NCBI GenBank assembly: GCA_016706685.1 | Contig: JADJJE010000033.1 | Span: forward strand, 1 to 61,991 | Direction: 5' to 3' | Origin: Sandaracinaceae bacterium | GTDB taxonomy: Bacteria > Myxococcota_A > Polyangia > Polyangiales > Houyiibacteriaceae | Length of the DNA: 61,991 nucleotides | Program-made: the position numbers and the translations under genes | Part shown: piece by piece, positions 1-8,556 of the stretch | How the letters are laid out: the number at the start of each line of letters is the position of its first letter | How positions within the stretch are numbered: the first letter of the stretch is position 1 | The notes under the pieces: model-generated | What the model was told of the DNA's origin: nothing | Databases searched by the model: none | The model's input: only the letters and a program-made list of their open reading frames with translations

Positions 1-1503
1 CGAGTAGGCGTAGTCCTCGAGGTCGAAGTGGCCGCTCTGCCACCACAGCCGCAGACCCGTGTGCGGGCGCACGAAGGGCGAGTCGCCGTGCTTGTCGAAG
101 TAGTAGCTGTTGGAGCCCGCGCAGCCCGGCTGCGTGAAGATGGTGCTCTCCATGCGGCGCCGCATCTCCTCGGTGTAGGCGTCGTGGGGCGCTTGCTTCA
201 CCACCACGCGCGTGGCGGCGCGCCGCCGAGCCTCGCCGATGCAGCGCACGATGTGCCGCACGTTGGCCTCGATGATGCTGAACCACGAGGCGCCGGTCAC
301 GGAGTAGGGCCCGTTCATGAGCCAGAAGTTGGGCGCCTGCGGCACCGAGATGCCTTCGTAGTTCTGGTAGCGGTGCTGGTCCCAGAACGCGCCCAGCTCC
401 ACGCCACCGAGGCCCACCACGGGGAAGGCGGGCATGGCCCCCAGATCCAGCACCTTGAAGCCGGTGGCCAGGATCAGCGTGTCGATGGGCCGCTCGCGGC
501 CGTCCTGCGTGATGATCGAGTGCTCGGTGATGCGCGCGATGGGCTCGGTGATCAGCTCGGTGTTCGGGCGGTTGAACGTGCGGAGGTAGCGGTTGGAGAA
601 CGAGGGCCGCTTGCAGCCGAACGAGTAGCGCGGCGTGAGCTTGCGGCGCACCTCGGGGTCCTTCACCTGGCGCTGCAGGTGCTCGAGGCACACCCGCTCG
701 ATGTTGCGCACCAAGAACGGGAAGGTGGTGTGGTGCACCACGCCGAGCACCATGATCACCTCGGTGGCGGCGCTGGTCATCAGGCGCATCAGCTTTTGCG
801 TGGGCGGGGCGGCCTCGAACAGCGCGCGTACCTGGGGCGCGATGGCGAAGTCCACCTTGGGGAGCACCCAGATGGCGGTGCGCTGGTACACGTCCAGCTG
901 CTGGGCCTCCTCCGCGATCTCGGGGATGAGCTGCAGCGCCGAAGCGCCGGTGCCGATCACCGCGATGCGCTTGCCGCGCAGGTCCGCGCCATGGTCCCAG
1001 CGCGCGGTGTGGATGACCTGCCCAGCGAAGCTCGAGACCCCTTCGATGTCCGGCATGCGCGGCTTGTCGAGTGGCCCCACGGCGCCCACCAGGAAGCGGG
1101 TGGTGATCACGCCCGCGCTCGTGTGCACGCGCCAGAGGTCGTGGGCCTCGTCGAACACGGCGCGCTCCACGTACGTGTTCAGCCGCAAGTGCGGGCGCAG
1201 CTGGTACTTGTCGGCGCACTGCTCCGCGTAGGCGCGCAGCTCCTTGCCCGGCGCGAAGGCGCGCGTCCAGCCCGGGTTGGGCTCGAACGAGTAGCTGTAG
1301 GTGGCCGACGGAATGTCGACGGCGACACCCGGGTAGGTGTTGTGGCGCCACACGCCGCCCACGCCGTCGGCGGCGTCCAGGATCACGAAGTCGTGGATGC
1401 CCGCTTCGCGTAGCTTGATCCCGGCGCCGAGGCCCGAGAAGCCGGCGCCCACGATCACCACGTCGTGGTCCACGGCGGAGATGGCGGCGCTGCGGGTGGT
1501 CAT
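1..1503 (-). CDS. FAD-dependent Baeyer-Villiger-type monooxygenase, 3' end cut by window edge
   Basis: Class B flavoprotein monooxygenase expected to use FAD and NADPH to insert oxygen into ketones or oxidise N/S atoms in the cytoplasm. The ATG at 1503 gives an open frame of 501 codons that reaches the left edge, so the C-terminus is missing. An N-terminal FAD Rossmann motif GAGFSG lies at residues 20-25. The BVMO fingerprint FAGQVIHTARWD is at 159-170, followed by a second nucleotide-binding motif GTGASA at 184-189. The frame is clean, unlike its neighbours to the right. It is divergent from the response regulator, with a 119 bp shared upstream region. The substrate cannot be predicted. Confidence 0.9.
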   Translation of the reverse strand, partial: MTTRSAAISAVDHDVVIVGAGFSGLGAGIKLREAGIHDFVILDAADGVGGVWRHNTYPGVAVDIPSATYSYSFEPNPGWTRAFAPGKELRAYAEQCADKYQLRPHLRLNTYVERAVFDEAHDLWRVHTSAGVITTRFLVGAVGPLDKPRMPDIEGVSSFAGQVIHTARWDHGADLRGKRIAVIGTGASALQLIPEIAEEAQQLDVYQRTAIWVLPKVDFAIAPQVRALFEAAPPTQKLMRLMTSAATEVIMVLGVVHHTTFPFLVRNIERVCLEHLQRQVKDPEVRRKLTPRYSFGCKRPSFSNRYLRTFNRPNTELITEPIARITEHSIITQDGRERPIDTLILATGFKVLDLGAMPAFPVVGLGGVELGAFWDQHRYQNYEGISVPQAPNFWLMNGPYSVTGASWFSIIEANVRHIVRCIGEARRRAATRVVVKQAPHDAYTEEMRRRMESTIFTQPGCAGSNSYYFDKHGDSPFVRPHTGLRLWWQSGHFDLEDYAYS

Positions 1504-1622
1504 CGTGTCTCAGGCTCTCGCTACCCACCGCGATTGGCAAGAGCGCGCGCCTCCAGGCTTTCCATTTGCGGCGAAAACGTGCTTCATGCGCGTCTCGACA
1601 CGGGTCGAGCCGAGCTGACTCC

Positions 1623-2293
1623 ATGCGCATCCTGGTGGTCGAAGACGACGCGAAGATCTCGGGCTTTCTCCAGCGTGGCCTCGGCGAAGAAGGCCACCAG
1701 GTGGAGGTGGCGGCGCACGCTTTCGGCGGCCCGCGCCGAGGCGCGCGCTCGGGTACGACCTCATGCTGGTCGACCGCATGCTGCCGGACGGCGACGGGCT
1801 CACGCTGGTGCGCGACATGCGCCAGCACGGCGACGCGACCCCGGTGATCTGCCTGACCGCGCGCGACCAGACCGAGGACAAGGTGGAGGGGCTCTACGGC
1901 GGCGCCGACGACTACCTGGTGAAGCCCTTCGAGTTCGGGGAGCTCCTGGCGCGCATCGCCGCGGTGACACGCCGGGTGCCCAGCGCGGGCACCCTACAGG
2001 TGGGGGACCTGAGCATCGACCTCCCGAGCCGGCGAGTGCACCGGGCGGGCCGGGAGCTGCACCTCACGGCGCAGGAGTACGCGTTGCTGCGCTACCTGGC
2101 CGAGCACGCCGGGGAGGTGCTCTCGCGCACCCGCCTGCTCGAGGCTGTCTGGGACATGTCGCACGACCCACGCACCAACGTGGTGGACGTGTACATCAGC
2201 TACCTGCGCGCCAAGATCGACAAGGGCTGCGACCACAAGCTGCTGCAGACCGTGCGCGGCGTGGGCTACGTGCTGGACGACAAGCCCCGATGA
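1623..2293 (+). CDS. OmpR/PhoB-family response regulator (frameshifted in this sequence)
   Basis: DNA-binding response regulator of a two-component system. The receiver begins MRILVVEDD with the acidic pair at residues 8-9, continues to the phospho-acceptor in LVDRMLPDGDG, and has the conserved Thr (CLTARD) and Lys (LVKPFEF). A winged-helix Trans_reg_C domain follows, with the typical ending VRGVGYVL. The receiver is split: the start lies in one frame and everything from about 1755 on in another, so one indel lies between about 1700 and 1755. Overall length is normal for the family (about 223 aa). Its stop overlaps the ATG of the kinase gene (ATGA). The frameshift may be a sequence error. Confidence 0.85.
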
Positions 2294-3627
2294 GCGCGTC
2301 CATCTCGAAGCAGATCGCGCTCGGGGGGACGGCCATCCTGGGCGCCACGCTGGTCCTGGTGGGTGTGGCCACTGCCATGGTGCTGCACCGGCGGGAGACC
2401 AGCGCGCTCGACGAGGCGCTGCTCATCGCCGCGCACGGACGTGCCCGCATCCCGAGGTGGACGTCGAGGTCGAGGTGGAGCACAGCCGCGCGCCGATCGA
2501 CGCGTGGATCGTCGCGCCGAGCGACCGCCGTGTCCCGGCTTCACTGGCGCGGGCCGCGCTGCGCGCCGAGGCTCCCCTGCACGTCACCGTGGGAGACCAG
2601 CGCATGGTGTTGCTGCCCTTCGAGGTGGAGGGCGACGAGGACGAAGAGCGCGAGGAGCTGGCGGCGGCCACAGCGCCAGTAGTCACCCTCGCGCGCAGCG
2701 TCGGCCCCTTCGCAGGCGTCTACGCGCTCCTCGCGGCCATGGCGGCGCTGGTGGCCACGTTCGTGCAGCTCCACGCGGTGCGGCGCGCCTTCGAGCCCGT
2801 GGACCGCGCTCGCGAGCGCGCTAGCCGCGTGACCGGGTTCGGGGCTGACCAGCGCCTCGACGAGGAGGCGCCGGTCGAGATCCAGCCGTTGCTGGTGGCG
2901 ATCAACGGCCTGCTCGAGCGCCTCGACCGGTCCTATCGCGCCCAGACCCGCTTCACGGCGGAGGCCGCCCACGAGCTGCGCACGCCCGTCACGGCCATGC
3001 TCGGGGAGCTGGACGTCACTCTTCGCAGCCCGCGCTCGGCCGAGGCCTATCAGGAGGTGCTCACCTCCATGCGCGACGACGTGCTCCGCCTGCGTCAGCT
3101 GGTGGAGGGGCTGACCGCGCTCTCGCGGGTGGACGCCAGCGACCTCGGGCGCAGCCACGAGCTGATGCGCGCGGGGGAGGTGGCGTCCAACGCGCTCGCC
3201 GCCGAGAGCGCCACCCTGCGCGCCGCGGGCAACACGGTCACGGTGCAGCTCGAGGACGACCCCGAGATCGAAGCCAACCGCTCGCTGGTGGAGGCGGCGC
3301 TCGGCAACCTGCTGCGGAACGCGGCGCGCCATGCCCCCGGTCGAGACGTGGTGCTGCAGGTGGCTCGGCGCGGCGACTTCGCCGAGTTCACGGTGGACGA
3401 CGCGGGCCCCGGGGTGGAGGAGGGCGAGCGCGAGGTGCTCTTCGACCGCTTCGTGCGCGGCGGGAGGGCGCGCGAGCTGGACCGCCAGGGCCTCGGCCTC
3501 GGCCTCCAGCATCACGCGCGAGGTGGCGCGCCGGCACGGTGGGGACTGTGTGCTCGAGCGCTCGCCCCTCGGGGGGCTGCGGGCGCGTCTCACGCTGCGT
3601 CTCCCGGCAGCGCTCAGCGACGTCTAA
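2290..3627 (+). CDS. Two-component sensor histidine kinase (two frameshifts)
   Basis: Membrane sensor kinase, partner of the preceding regulator. An N-terminal TM segment (about residues 12-36) and a second near 2705-2780 flank a periplasmic sensor of about 90 residues rich in Glu/Asp/Val. HAMP follows, then HisKA with the phospho-His in AAHELRTPVTAM, the N box NLLRNAARHA, G1 VDDAGPGVEEG, F box LFDRFVRGG and G2 GLGLSI. The coding frame changes near 2435-2450 and again near 3506, so two indels must be corrected to obtain one protein; the second falls inside the G2 box. It lies just upstream of the redox operon, which suggests that operon is its target (inference). Confidence 0.85.
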
Positions 3628-3691
3628 GGTCGCTCTCATCGTCCTCCAATCTCGGCGCCGCAAGCTAGGGGCGAACCAAGAGGAGGTTCCG

Positions 3692-4037
3692 ATGAACAAG
3701 CACCTGGCTCTCGCATATGCATTCGCAGGACTCGCCGTAGCGGCCGCCCTGATCGCCTTCGTCACCACTTCCAGCGTCACGCCCGCCCTCGTTGACCCAA
3801 GTCACGACAGCCGAACCTACTTCGGCTATCCATGACTTACCGGGGGACCCCGCATCGGTCGGGGCGTCGGCCTCCGCACCCGAGCCGGCGGTCGAGTACG
3901 TGTACGTCGACGAACCGGCGCGCGCGGGCGATCGTCACGATGACGACGACGAGGAAGACGAGCACGAGAACAACGAGCACGAGGACGACGACGAAGACCG
4001 CGAAGAACGAGGTGGCCACCATGACGATGATGACTGA
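3692..4037 (+). CDS. Small membrane-anchored Asp/His-rich protein (frameshifted)
   Basis: No family recognised. A strong AGGAGG site at 3681-3686 precedes the ATG at 3692. The first 34 residues form one hydrophobic segment (LALAYAFAGLAVAAALIAFV). Around 3790 the frame must shift once to keep an open frame. It then reads through a Pro/Ala linker into a tail of alternating Asp, Glu and His (DDDDEEDEHENNEHEDDD, ending GGHHDDDD). The tail looks suited to binding divalent metal ions outside the membrane; that is inference. It sits between the two-component genes and apbE and overlaps the next small gene, so it is probably part of the redox operon. Confidence 0.5.
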
Positions 4038-4290
4038 GCGCGAGGTGCAGAAGCGGTTGGTCGACCTGTCGGTCATCGCCCTCTAGGCGCTGGTCCTCGG
4101 CAGCGGCTACCTGCTGGCTTCGAGCGTGGACCGGGAGCACGCGCGGCTCGCCCCGGCGGTGCAGGAAGAAGCCGTCCAGCTCGCTACGGTCAGCGCCGAC
4201 GTGACCGACGCGCCACCGGTGCCCGGGCTGCAACCGGCGCCACGGCCCACGCGCCGCGTGGTGGTGGTGCGTCGCACGAGGGCGTCATGA
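4021..4290 (+). pseudogene. Small single-TM protein interrupted by an in-frame TAG
   Basis: The frame opens at the ATG at 4021 (alternative 4030). It reads 21 codons into a hydrophobic stretch, meets TAG at 4084-4086, and continues in the same frame with LVLGSGYLLASSV, a Glu/Val-rich segment and a Pro/Arg-rich end (RRVVVVRRTRAS) to a TGA that overlaps the apbE start (ATGA). The TAG falls in the middle of what would be one TM helix, so a single base substitution in a real 89-residue gene is the simplest reading. No family recognised. The tight overlaps on both sides support it being an operon member. Confidence 0.45.
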
Positions 4291-5132
4291 AGCAGCACGC
4301 GTTTCTCGCGATGGGGACCGACTGGACGATCCTCGCCGACGGCTGCGGCGCCGAGGCCATGAATCGGGCGGAGCGGCTGGTGCGCGACGTGGAGGGGCGA
4401 CTCTCCCGCTTCCTGCCCGACTCGGCCGTCTCGCGGCTCAACCGCGACCGCGAGGCGAGCGACCCCGTGCTGGCCGCCGTGCTGCACGAGGCCATGGGCT
4501 TCTGGCGCGACACCGGAGGGGCCTTCGATCCGCGCCTCGGAGCCCAGCTCGCGTCGCTCGGCTATGACCGCCCGTTTGCCGACGTGATGAGCCCGGCGGG
4601 GTCATGGCGCGGCGCGGACGCCCAGGTGCTCCACGTGATCATCGAGGGCGACCGCGTGCGGCTCGAAGGCGCCGGCAGCGTGGACCTCTGCGGCATCGCG
4701 AAGGGCTGGACGGTAGACCGGGTGCTCGACGGGCTCGTCGTCGCGGGCGCCGAGGCGGTGCTCGTGGACGGCGGCGGTGACATCGCGGTGCGCGGCGCCG
4801 AGTGGCCCATCGGATTGGACGACGACCTGAGCGTCCTGCTGCGCGATGGTGCCGTGGCCACGTCATCGACGCGAGGGCGGTGCTGGCAGTCGGCGCACGG
4901 TCAGCACGCGCACCACATCCTCTCGGCCCGCACCGGCCTCCCGGCGGAGTCCCCCGTCGACACCGTCACGGTGGTCGCGCCCAACGCCACCACCGCCGAC
5001 GCCCTCGCCACGGCGGCGCTGGTCGACCCCTCTGGTCAGCTGCCGCTTCTCACGGGGCCCGGCTACCAGGCGGCCATGCGCGCGTCGAGCGGCGCCTGGT
5101 ACACCACGCCCAACTGGAGCGACGCGCCATGA
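4287..5132 (+). CDS. apbE: FAD:protein FMN transferase (ApbE family)
   Basis: ApbE enzymes attach FMN from FAD covalently to a Thr/Ser in extracytoplasmic target proteins. The 281-residue protein shows the family landmarks in order: MGTDW at residues 9-13, VDLCGIAKGW near 131, the DGGGDIAVRG loop, HHILSARTG near 210, and the metal-binding TADALATA near 240. No clear signal peptide is visible, so it may work in the cytoplasm or the start may be incomplete. It overlaps the genes on both sides (ATGA junctions), so it is translationally coupled to them. No protein here carries an obvious flavinylation motif, so the target is unknown. Confidence 0.9.
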   Translation: MKQHAFLAMGTDWTILADGCGAEAMNRAERLVRDVEGRLSRFLPDSAVSRLNRDREASDPVLAAVLHEAMGFWRDTGGAFDPRLGAQLASLGYDRPFADVMSPAGSWRGADAQVLHVIIEGDRVRLEGAGSVDLCGIAKGWTVDRVLDGLVVAGAEAVLVDGGGDIAVRGAEWPIGLDDDLSVLLRDGAVATSSTRGRCWQSAHGQHAHHILSARTGLPAESPVDTVTVVAPNATTADALATAALVDPSGQLPLLTGPGYQAAMRASSGAWYTTPNWSDAP

Positions 5133-5245
5133 AGAGCGCGTTCCCGGTGTGGGTCCAACGCTTCGCCCTCGCGGCCCTGGGCGCTGCCACCGTGCTGTCC
5201 ATGGCGCCCTTGGTGGAGCTGCTCGCCGCGCCGGGGTGCCCGTGA
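5129..5245 (+). CDS. 38-residue single-TM peptide in redox operon
   Basis: A very short gene held in place by overlapping stop/start codons with apbE (ATGA at 5129) and with the next membrane gene (TGATG at 5243). It encodes one hydrophobic helix (FALAALGAATVLSMAPLVE) and ends CP. Overlaps on both sides argue that it is translated. It could be a small subunit of the membrane redox complex; no family is recognised and the function is unknown. Confidence 0.5.
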   Translation: MKSAFPVWVQRFALAALGAATVLSMAPLVELLAAPGCP

Positions 5246-5787
5246 TGTGGTGGGCGGATCGTGCCCTCGGCTTGCTGGCGTACGTGGCGCTCTGGCTGTC
5301 CACGCTGTTCGGCGTGCTGGTGGCCAGCCGCGGGGCGGGAGGACTGCTCGACCGTGCCACGGTGCTCCAGCTGCACAGTCGCTGGGCGCTCGTCGCGCTC
5401 AGTGCCACGGGACTCCATGTCCTCACCGTGGTGGGTGACCCCCACTCGGGCATCTCGCCGCTGGCCGTGTTCGTGCCCGGGGTGGCGGAGAAGCTCACCG
5501 CGCCGGTGACCCTCGGCACCGTGGCGCTCTACGGGCTGGTCAGCCTCGGAGTCGCTACCTACCTGGCCGACCGCATCCCGAAGGTGGTCTGGCGCGCCAT
5601 CCACGCCACCGCGTTCGGCACGTACCTGCTGGCTCTCGCTCACGGCATCTTCGCGGGCAGCGAGACCCAGCTCCTAGCCGTGCGTGCGCTCTACGTCGGC
5701 ACGGGAGCCGTGCTCGTAGTGGCCCTCGTGCAGCGCGTGTTGCTCCGCCTTCTTCCCTCAACCTCGAAAGTTGGACCTGCATCATGA
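5245..5787 (+). CDS. Ferric-reductase-like / YedZ-like haem membrane protein
   Basis: A 180-residue integral membrane protein with about five or six helices. Two His-containing helices (LQLHSRWALVALSATGLHVL and AIHATAFGTYLLALAHG) match the paired haem-b ligands of the ferric-reductase transmembrane family. It probably carries electrons across the inner membrane. It starts on the stop codon of the 38-residue peptide and its own stop overlaps the start of the cytochrome b561 gene. Together with apbE this suggests a chain moving electrons to an extracytoplasmic flavin (inference). Confidence 0.7.
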   Translation: MWWADRALGLLAYVALWLSTLFGVLVASRGAGGLLDRATVLQLHSRWALVALSATGLHVLTVVGDPHSGISPLAVFVPGVAEKLTAPVTLGTVALYGLVSLGVATYLADRIPKVVWRAIHATAFGTYLLALAHGIFAGSETQLLAVRALYVGTGAVLVVALVQRVLLRLLPSTSKVGPAS

Positions 5788-6540
5788 AACGCATCCTCGT
5801 CTGGGACCTCCCCACTCGGCTCTTCCACTGGCTGCTGGCGGGCTCGTTCGTCGCAGCGTTCGCCATCGCCAACGTGGTGGACGACGACAGCTCCACCTTC
5901 GTGGTCCACATGCTGCTCGGCGCGGTCATGGGCCTCCTGGTCGTGTTGCGCGTGGTGTGGGGCTTCATCGGCTCGCGCTATGCGCGCTTCGGCTCGTTCG
6001 CCTTCGGCCCGAGCGACGTGATCGCCTACGTGAAGGGGCACCGTCAGCGGGGAGGGAAAACGCTACCTGGGGCACAACCCGGGCTCTAGCGTGGCCATCT
6101 GGGCCATGCTCGGGTTGACGCTCGGGCTGGGGGTGAGCGGCGCTCTCATGTCCTCCAACGAAGCCCTCGAAGAGGTGCACGAGGTGCTCGCCTATGCGCT
6201 GCTGGCGGTCGTGGTCACGCACGTGGCGGGCGTCACCTGGCACACGCTCCGGCACCGCGAGAACATCACCGCCAGCATGGTGAGTGGCTACAAGGAGGGT
6301 GAGCCCGAGGCCGCCATCCCGTCGGTACATCCACTGGCTGCCGCTGTCTTCTTGGTGCTGACCGCCGCGTGGGCAGGGCTGTTGGTGCAGGGCTACGATG
6401 CCGCGACGCGCACCGTCACTCTTCCCTTGGTGGGCGCGCGGCTGCAGCTGGGCGAAGGCCCCGAGGGCGGAGGCGGCGGCGCAGGCGAGCCGAGTGCCAC
6501 TCGCGCCGAGGAAGCGGAGGAGGAGGAAGACGACGACTGA
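5784..6540 (+). CDS. Cytochrome b561-type di-haem membrane protein (frameshifted)
   Basis: Starts KRILVWDLPTRLFHWLLAG, the usual opening of the Ni/Fe-hydrogenase-type cytochrome b561 family, with further haem-ligand His in later helices (VVHMLLGAVMG, VHEVLAYALLAVVVTHVAG). The frame breaks near 6045-6065, in the run gggagggaaaa. One inserted or lost base restores the expected GKRYLGHNPG motif followed by SSVAIW. The C-terminus adds a fifth hydrophobic segment and an acidic, Gly-rich tail. Last gene of the flavin/haem operon. It would accept or donate electrons at the membrane quinone level (family knowledge). Confidence 0.8.
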
Positions 6541-7047
6541 GCCCGCAGTTCACGGTGCTTCGTTTGAAATGGGTCACATGCACGCGAGGGCATCGCTGCG
6601 GAGCGTTCCCCTCGCGTGGATGAGCCAGCGAGCCGCGATGCGCGATCAGGCGACGGTGAAGAGGAAGCCCGCCACGATCATCCAGAGACCCACGCCGATG
6701 GCGACGAGCCCGAGCATGCCCTGCTTGGGCGCCAGCTTCGCGATGGTGGTGTCCAGCTTGGCCACGGCCGCCTCGTCCTTGACGAAGGTCTTCATGACGC
6801 CGACACCCCAAAGAGCAGACCCAGGCACAGCAGGAGCACGGCGTTGGCCAGGCCCGTCGCCCAGAGGATGGGCACGGTCGCGAGTGCGGCAATGGAGGCA
6901 CGAGAGCACGATGCCGATGGCAACCCCAGATGGCGGAGATGGCGCCAATCCAGCCCTGATAGGGCGCCAGCTTGTCGATGAGTTCCTTCGCGTCCGGCTT
7001 CTTCGCGATGATCAAGCTCGCCGCGCCGAGCACTCCAAGAACAACCA

Positions 7048-7055
7048 ACCAAAGT
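7048..7055. repeat. 8-bp target site duplication, left of IS copy 1
   Basis: The sequence ACCAAAGT directly precedes the left terminal repeat and is repeated exactly at 8399-8406 after the right terminal repeat. Eight-base duplications are the rule for the ISL3 family. Confidence 0.9.
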
Positions 7056-8398
7056 GGCGCTTCCGGGGTTGGAGTGGAATTGGGGTCTTGATCGGGTGAC
7101 CCAGAGGGGGCGACGCTCGGCGGCGTGAACGACGTCGAACTCTATCAGGCGGTGCTTGGCATCCAGGCGCCATGGAAGGTCACGAAGGTGGAGCTGGCGC
7201 TGACGGACGGTCGGGTGGACGTGTGGGTGGAGCACCCGCGCGGACAGAAGTTCGCGTGCCCCGACTGCCAGACGATGTGCCCCATCCACGACCACACGCC
7301 GGCGCGAACGTGGCGCCATCTGGACACGTGCCAGTACCGGACGCTGCTGCACGCGGGGCCGCCACGCGTCCGCTGCGAGGAGCACGGCGTTCGGCAGGTG
7401 GTCCTCCCATGGGCGGAGGCCAAGTCGCAGTTCACGCTGCTCTTCGAGCGGTTCGCGATCGACATGTTGAAGGCGACCGACATCGCGAAGGCCGCCGCCA
7501 TCCTGCGCATCAGCTGGGACGAGGCCATGACTATCAAGCGACGGGCGGTGGCGCGCGGCCAGGCCCGCCGAGCTGCCACCCCGTCCGCGCCCACGCGCGT
7601 GGGCGTCGACGAGAAGTCTCCCGGCAGGGGCAGTGAGTACTTCACGATCGTGTGCAACCTCGACACCAAGACGGTGGAGTGGATTGGCGATGGAAAGGAC
7701 GGGCCCACCCTCGACGAGTACTGGAAGCGCCTTACTCCAAGCGACCTCGAGGCAATCGAGTGCGTCGCCATGGACATGGGGAAGGCCTACATCAGCTCGA
7801 CGCTGCGCAGTGTCCCCGACGGGATTCGCAAGATCGTCTTCGACCGCTACCACGTCATGCACTGCGCCACCGCGGCGGTGGACCAGGTCCGCCGCAACGA
7901 GCATGCAAGCCTCACCCGGCAGGGAGAGACGTCGCCACTCGCGAAGACGCGCTACCTCTGGCTGTACAGCGAGGAGAACCTCCCCGACCGACACGTCGCC
8001 CGCTTCGAAGACCTCAAGACCAGCGAGCTGAAGACCGCCAAAGCCTGGGCCATGAAGGAGCTCCTGCGTCACCTCTGGGAGCACACCAGCAAGCCTGCCG
8101 CGGGTCGCTTCCTCAGCTCCCTCATTCGCTCGCTCAAGGCCATGAAGCTCCCGCCGCTCAACAAGCTCGCAAGCACCCTGGCAGACCATCGCGCGAACAT
8201 CCTCACGTACATCGACCACCGCGTGACCAGCGCCGCCTGCGAGGGCATCAACTCCGTCATCCAGGAGCTCAAGCATCGCAGCCGCGGCTTCCGCAACCGC
8301 GAGAACTTCAAGACCGCGATCCTCTTCCAACTCGGCGGACTCGACCTCCATCCCGCTCTATCCCCTCAGCTGTGACCCACACGAACCCCGGAAGCGCC
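7056..8398 (+). mobile_element. ISL3-family insertion sequence, copy 1 (intact, 1343 bp)
   Basis: A complete element bounded by inverted repeats. The left end is GGCGCTTCCGGGGTT, then GGAGTGG; the right end read inward is GGCGCTTCCGGGGTT, then CGTGTGG. It is flanked by the 8-bp duplication ACCAAAGT on both sides and carries one uninterrupted transposase gene. A second copy lies inverted at 15347-16683 with a different target duplication. The intact duplications and the 99% identity of the copies indicate recent, independent insertions. Confidence 0.95.
7125..8375 (+). CDS. ISL3-family transposase
   Basis: A 416-residue DDE transposase starting at GTG. The N-terminal zinc-finger region has CPDCQTMCP followed by further Cys/His. 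The catalytic core has a first Asp in VGVDEKS (about residue 165), a second in VAMDMGKAYIS (about 217) and the Glu in ACEGINSVIQELKHRSRG (about 372). Length and layout are normal for ISL3. This copy is open from end to end and probably functional, unlike the other copy. Confidence 0.95.
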   Translation: MNDVELYQAVLGIQAPWKVTKVELALTDGRVDVWVEHPRGQKFACPDCQTMCPIHDHTPARTWRHLDTCQYRTLLHAGPPRVRCEEHGVRQVVLPWAEAKSQFTLLFERFAIDMLKATDIAKAAAILRISWDEAMTIKRRAVARGQARRAATPSAPTRVGVDEKSPGRGSEYFTIVCNLDTKTVEWIGDGKDGPTLDEYWKRLTPSDLEAIECVAMDMGKAYISSTLRSVPDGIRKIVFDRYHVMHCATAAVDQVRRNEHASLTRQGETSPLAKTRYLWLYSEENLPDRHVARFEDLKTSELKTAKAWAMKELLRHLWEHTSKPAAGRFLSSLIRSLKAMKLPPLNKLASTLADHRANILTYIDHRVTSAACEGINSVIQELKHRSRGFRNRENFKTAILFQLGGLDLHPALSPQL

Positions 8399-8406
8399 AC
8401 CAAAGT
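8399..8406. repeat. 8-bp target site duplication, right of IS copy 1
   Basis: ACCAAAGT, identical to 7048-7055. It belongs to the coding sequence of the interrupted membrane-protein gene on the minus strand. Confidence 0.9.
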
Positions 8407-8556
8407 CCATTGACCAAATCCATGCGATACCCCCGAGATGATGTGTGAATGTTCCCCGGCGGCGAGTATGCCATGTGAGTTGCGGTGGGGGGTAGGGTCT
8501 CCGTGCAATCAACACCACCTCGACCGCCGAGCCCCCGCCGAGTATCTTCGCCGACC

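Larger units (their letters stand above)
6646..8423 (-). pseudogene. Small membrane-protein gene split by an ISL3 insertion
   Basis: The gene starts at an ATG at 8423, runs to 8399, is interrupted by the insertion sequence, and resumes at 7055 to end at 6646. Removing the IS and one copy of its 8-bp target duplication restores an open frame beginning MDLVNGLWLVVLGVLGAA, joined in frame to SLIIAKKPDAKELIDKLAP. Two further indels near 6925 and 6800 must be corrected. The product would be about 140 residues with four hydrophobic segments. It has an internal repeat: KLAPYQGWIGAISAIWG near the start and KLAPKQGMLGLVAIGVGLW near the end. No family recognised. Confidence 0.65.

Noticed and set aside
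28..1413. Long plus-strand open frame rich in Arg, His and Ala
   Set aside because: It lies opposite the monooxygenase, whose FAD and BVMO motifs are clear. GC-rich codon use leaves long open frames on the other strand.
6792..8351. 519-codon minus-strand open frame across the IS
   Set aside because: It is mostly antisense to the transposase. Only the last part (ASIAALATVPILWATG and on) belongs to the interrupted membrane gene.
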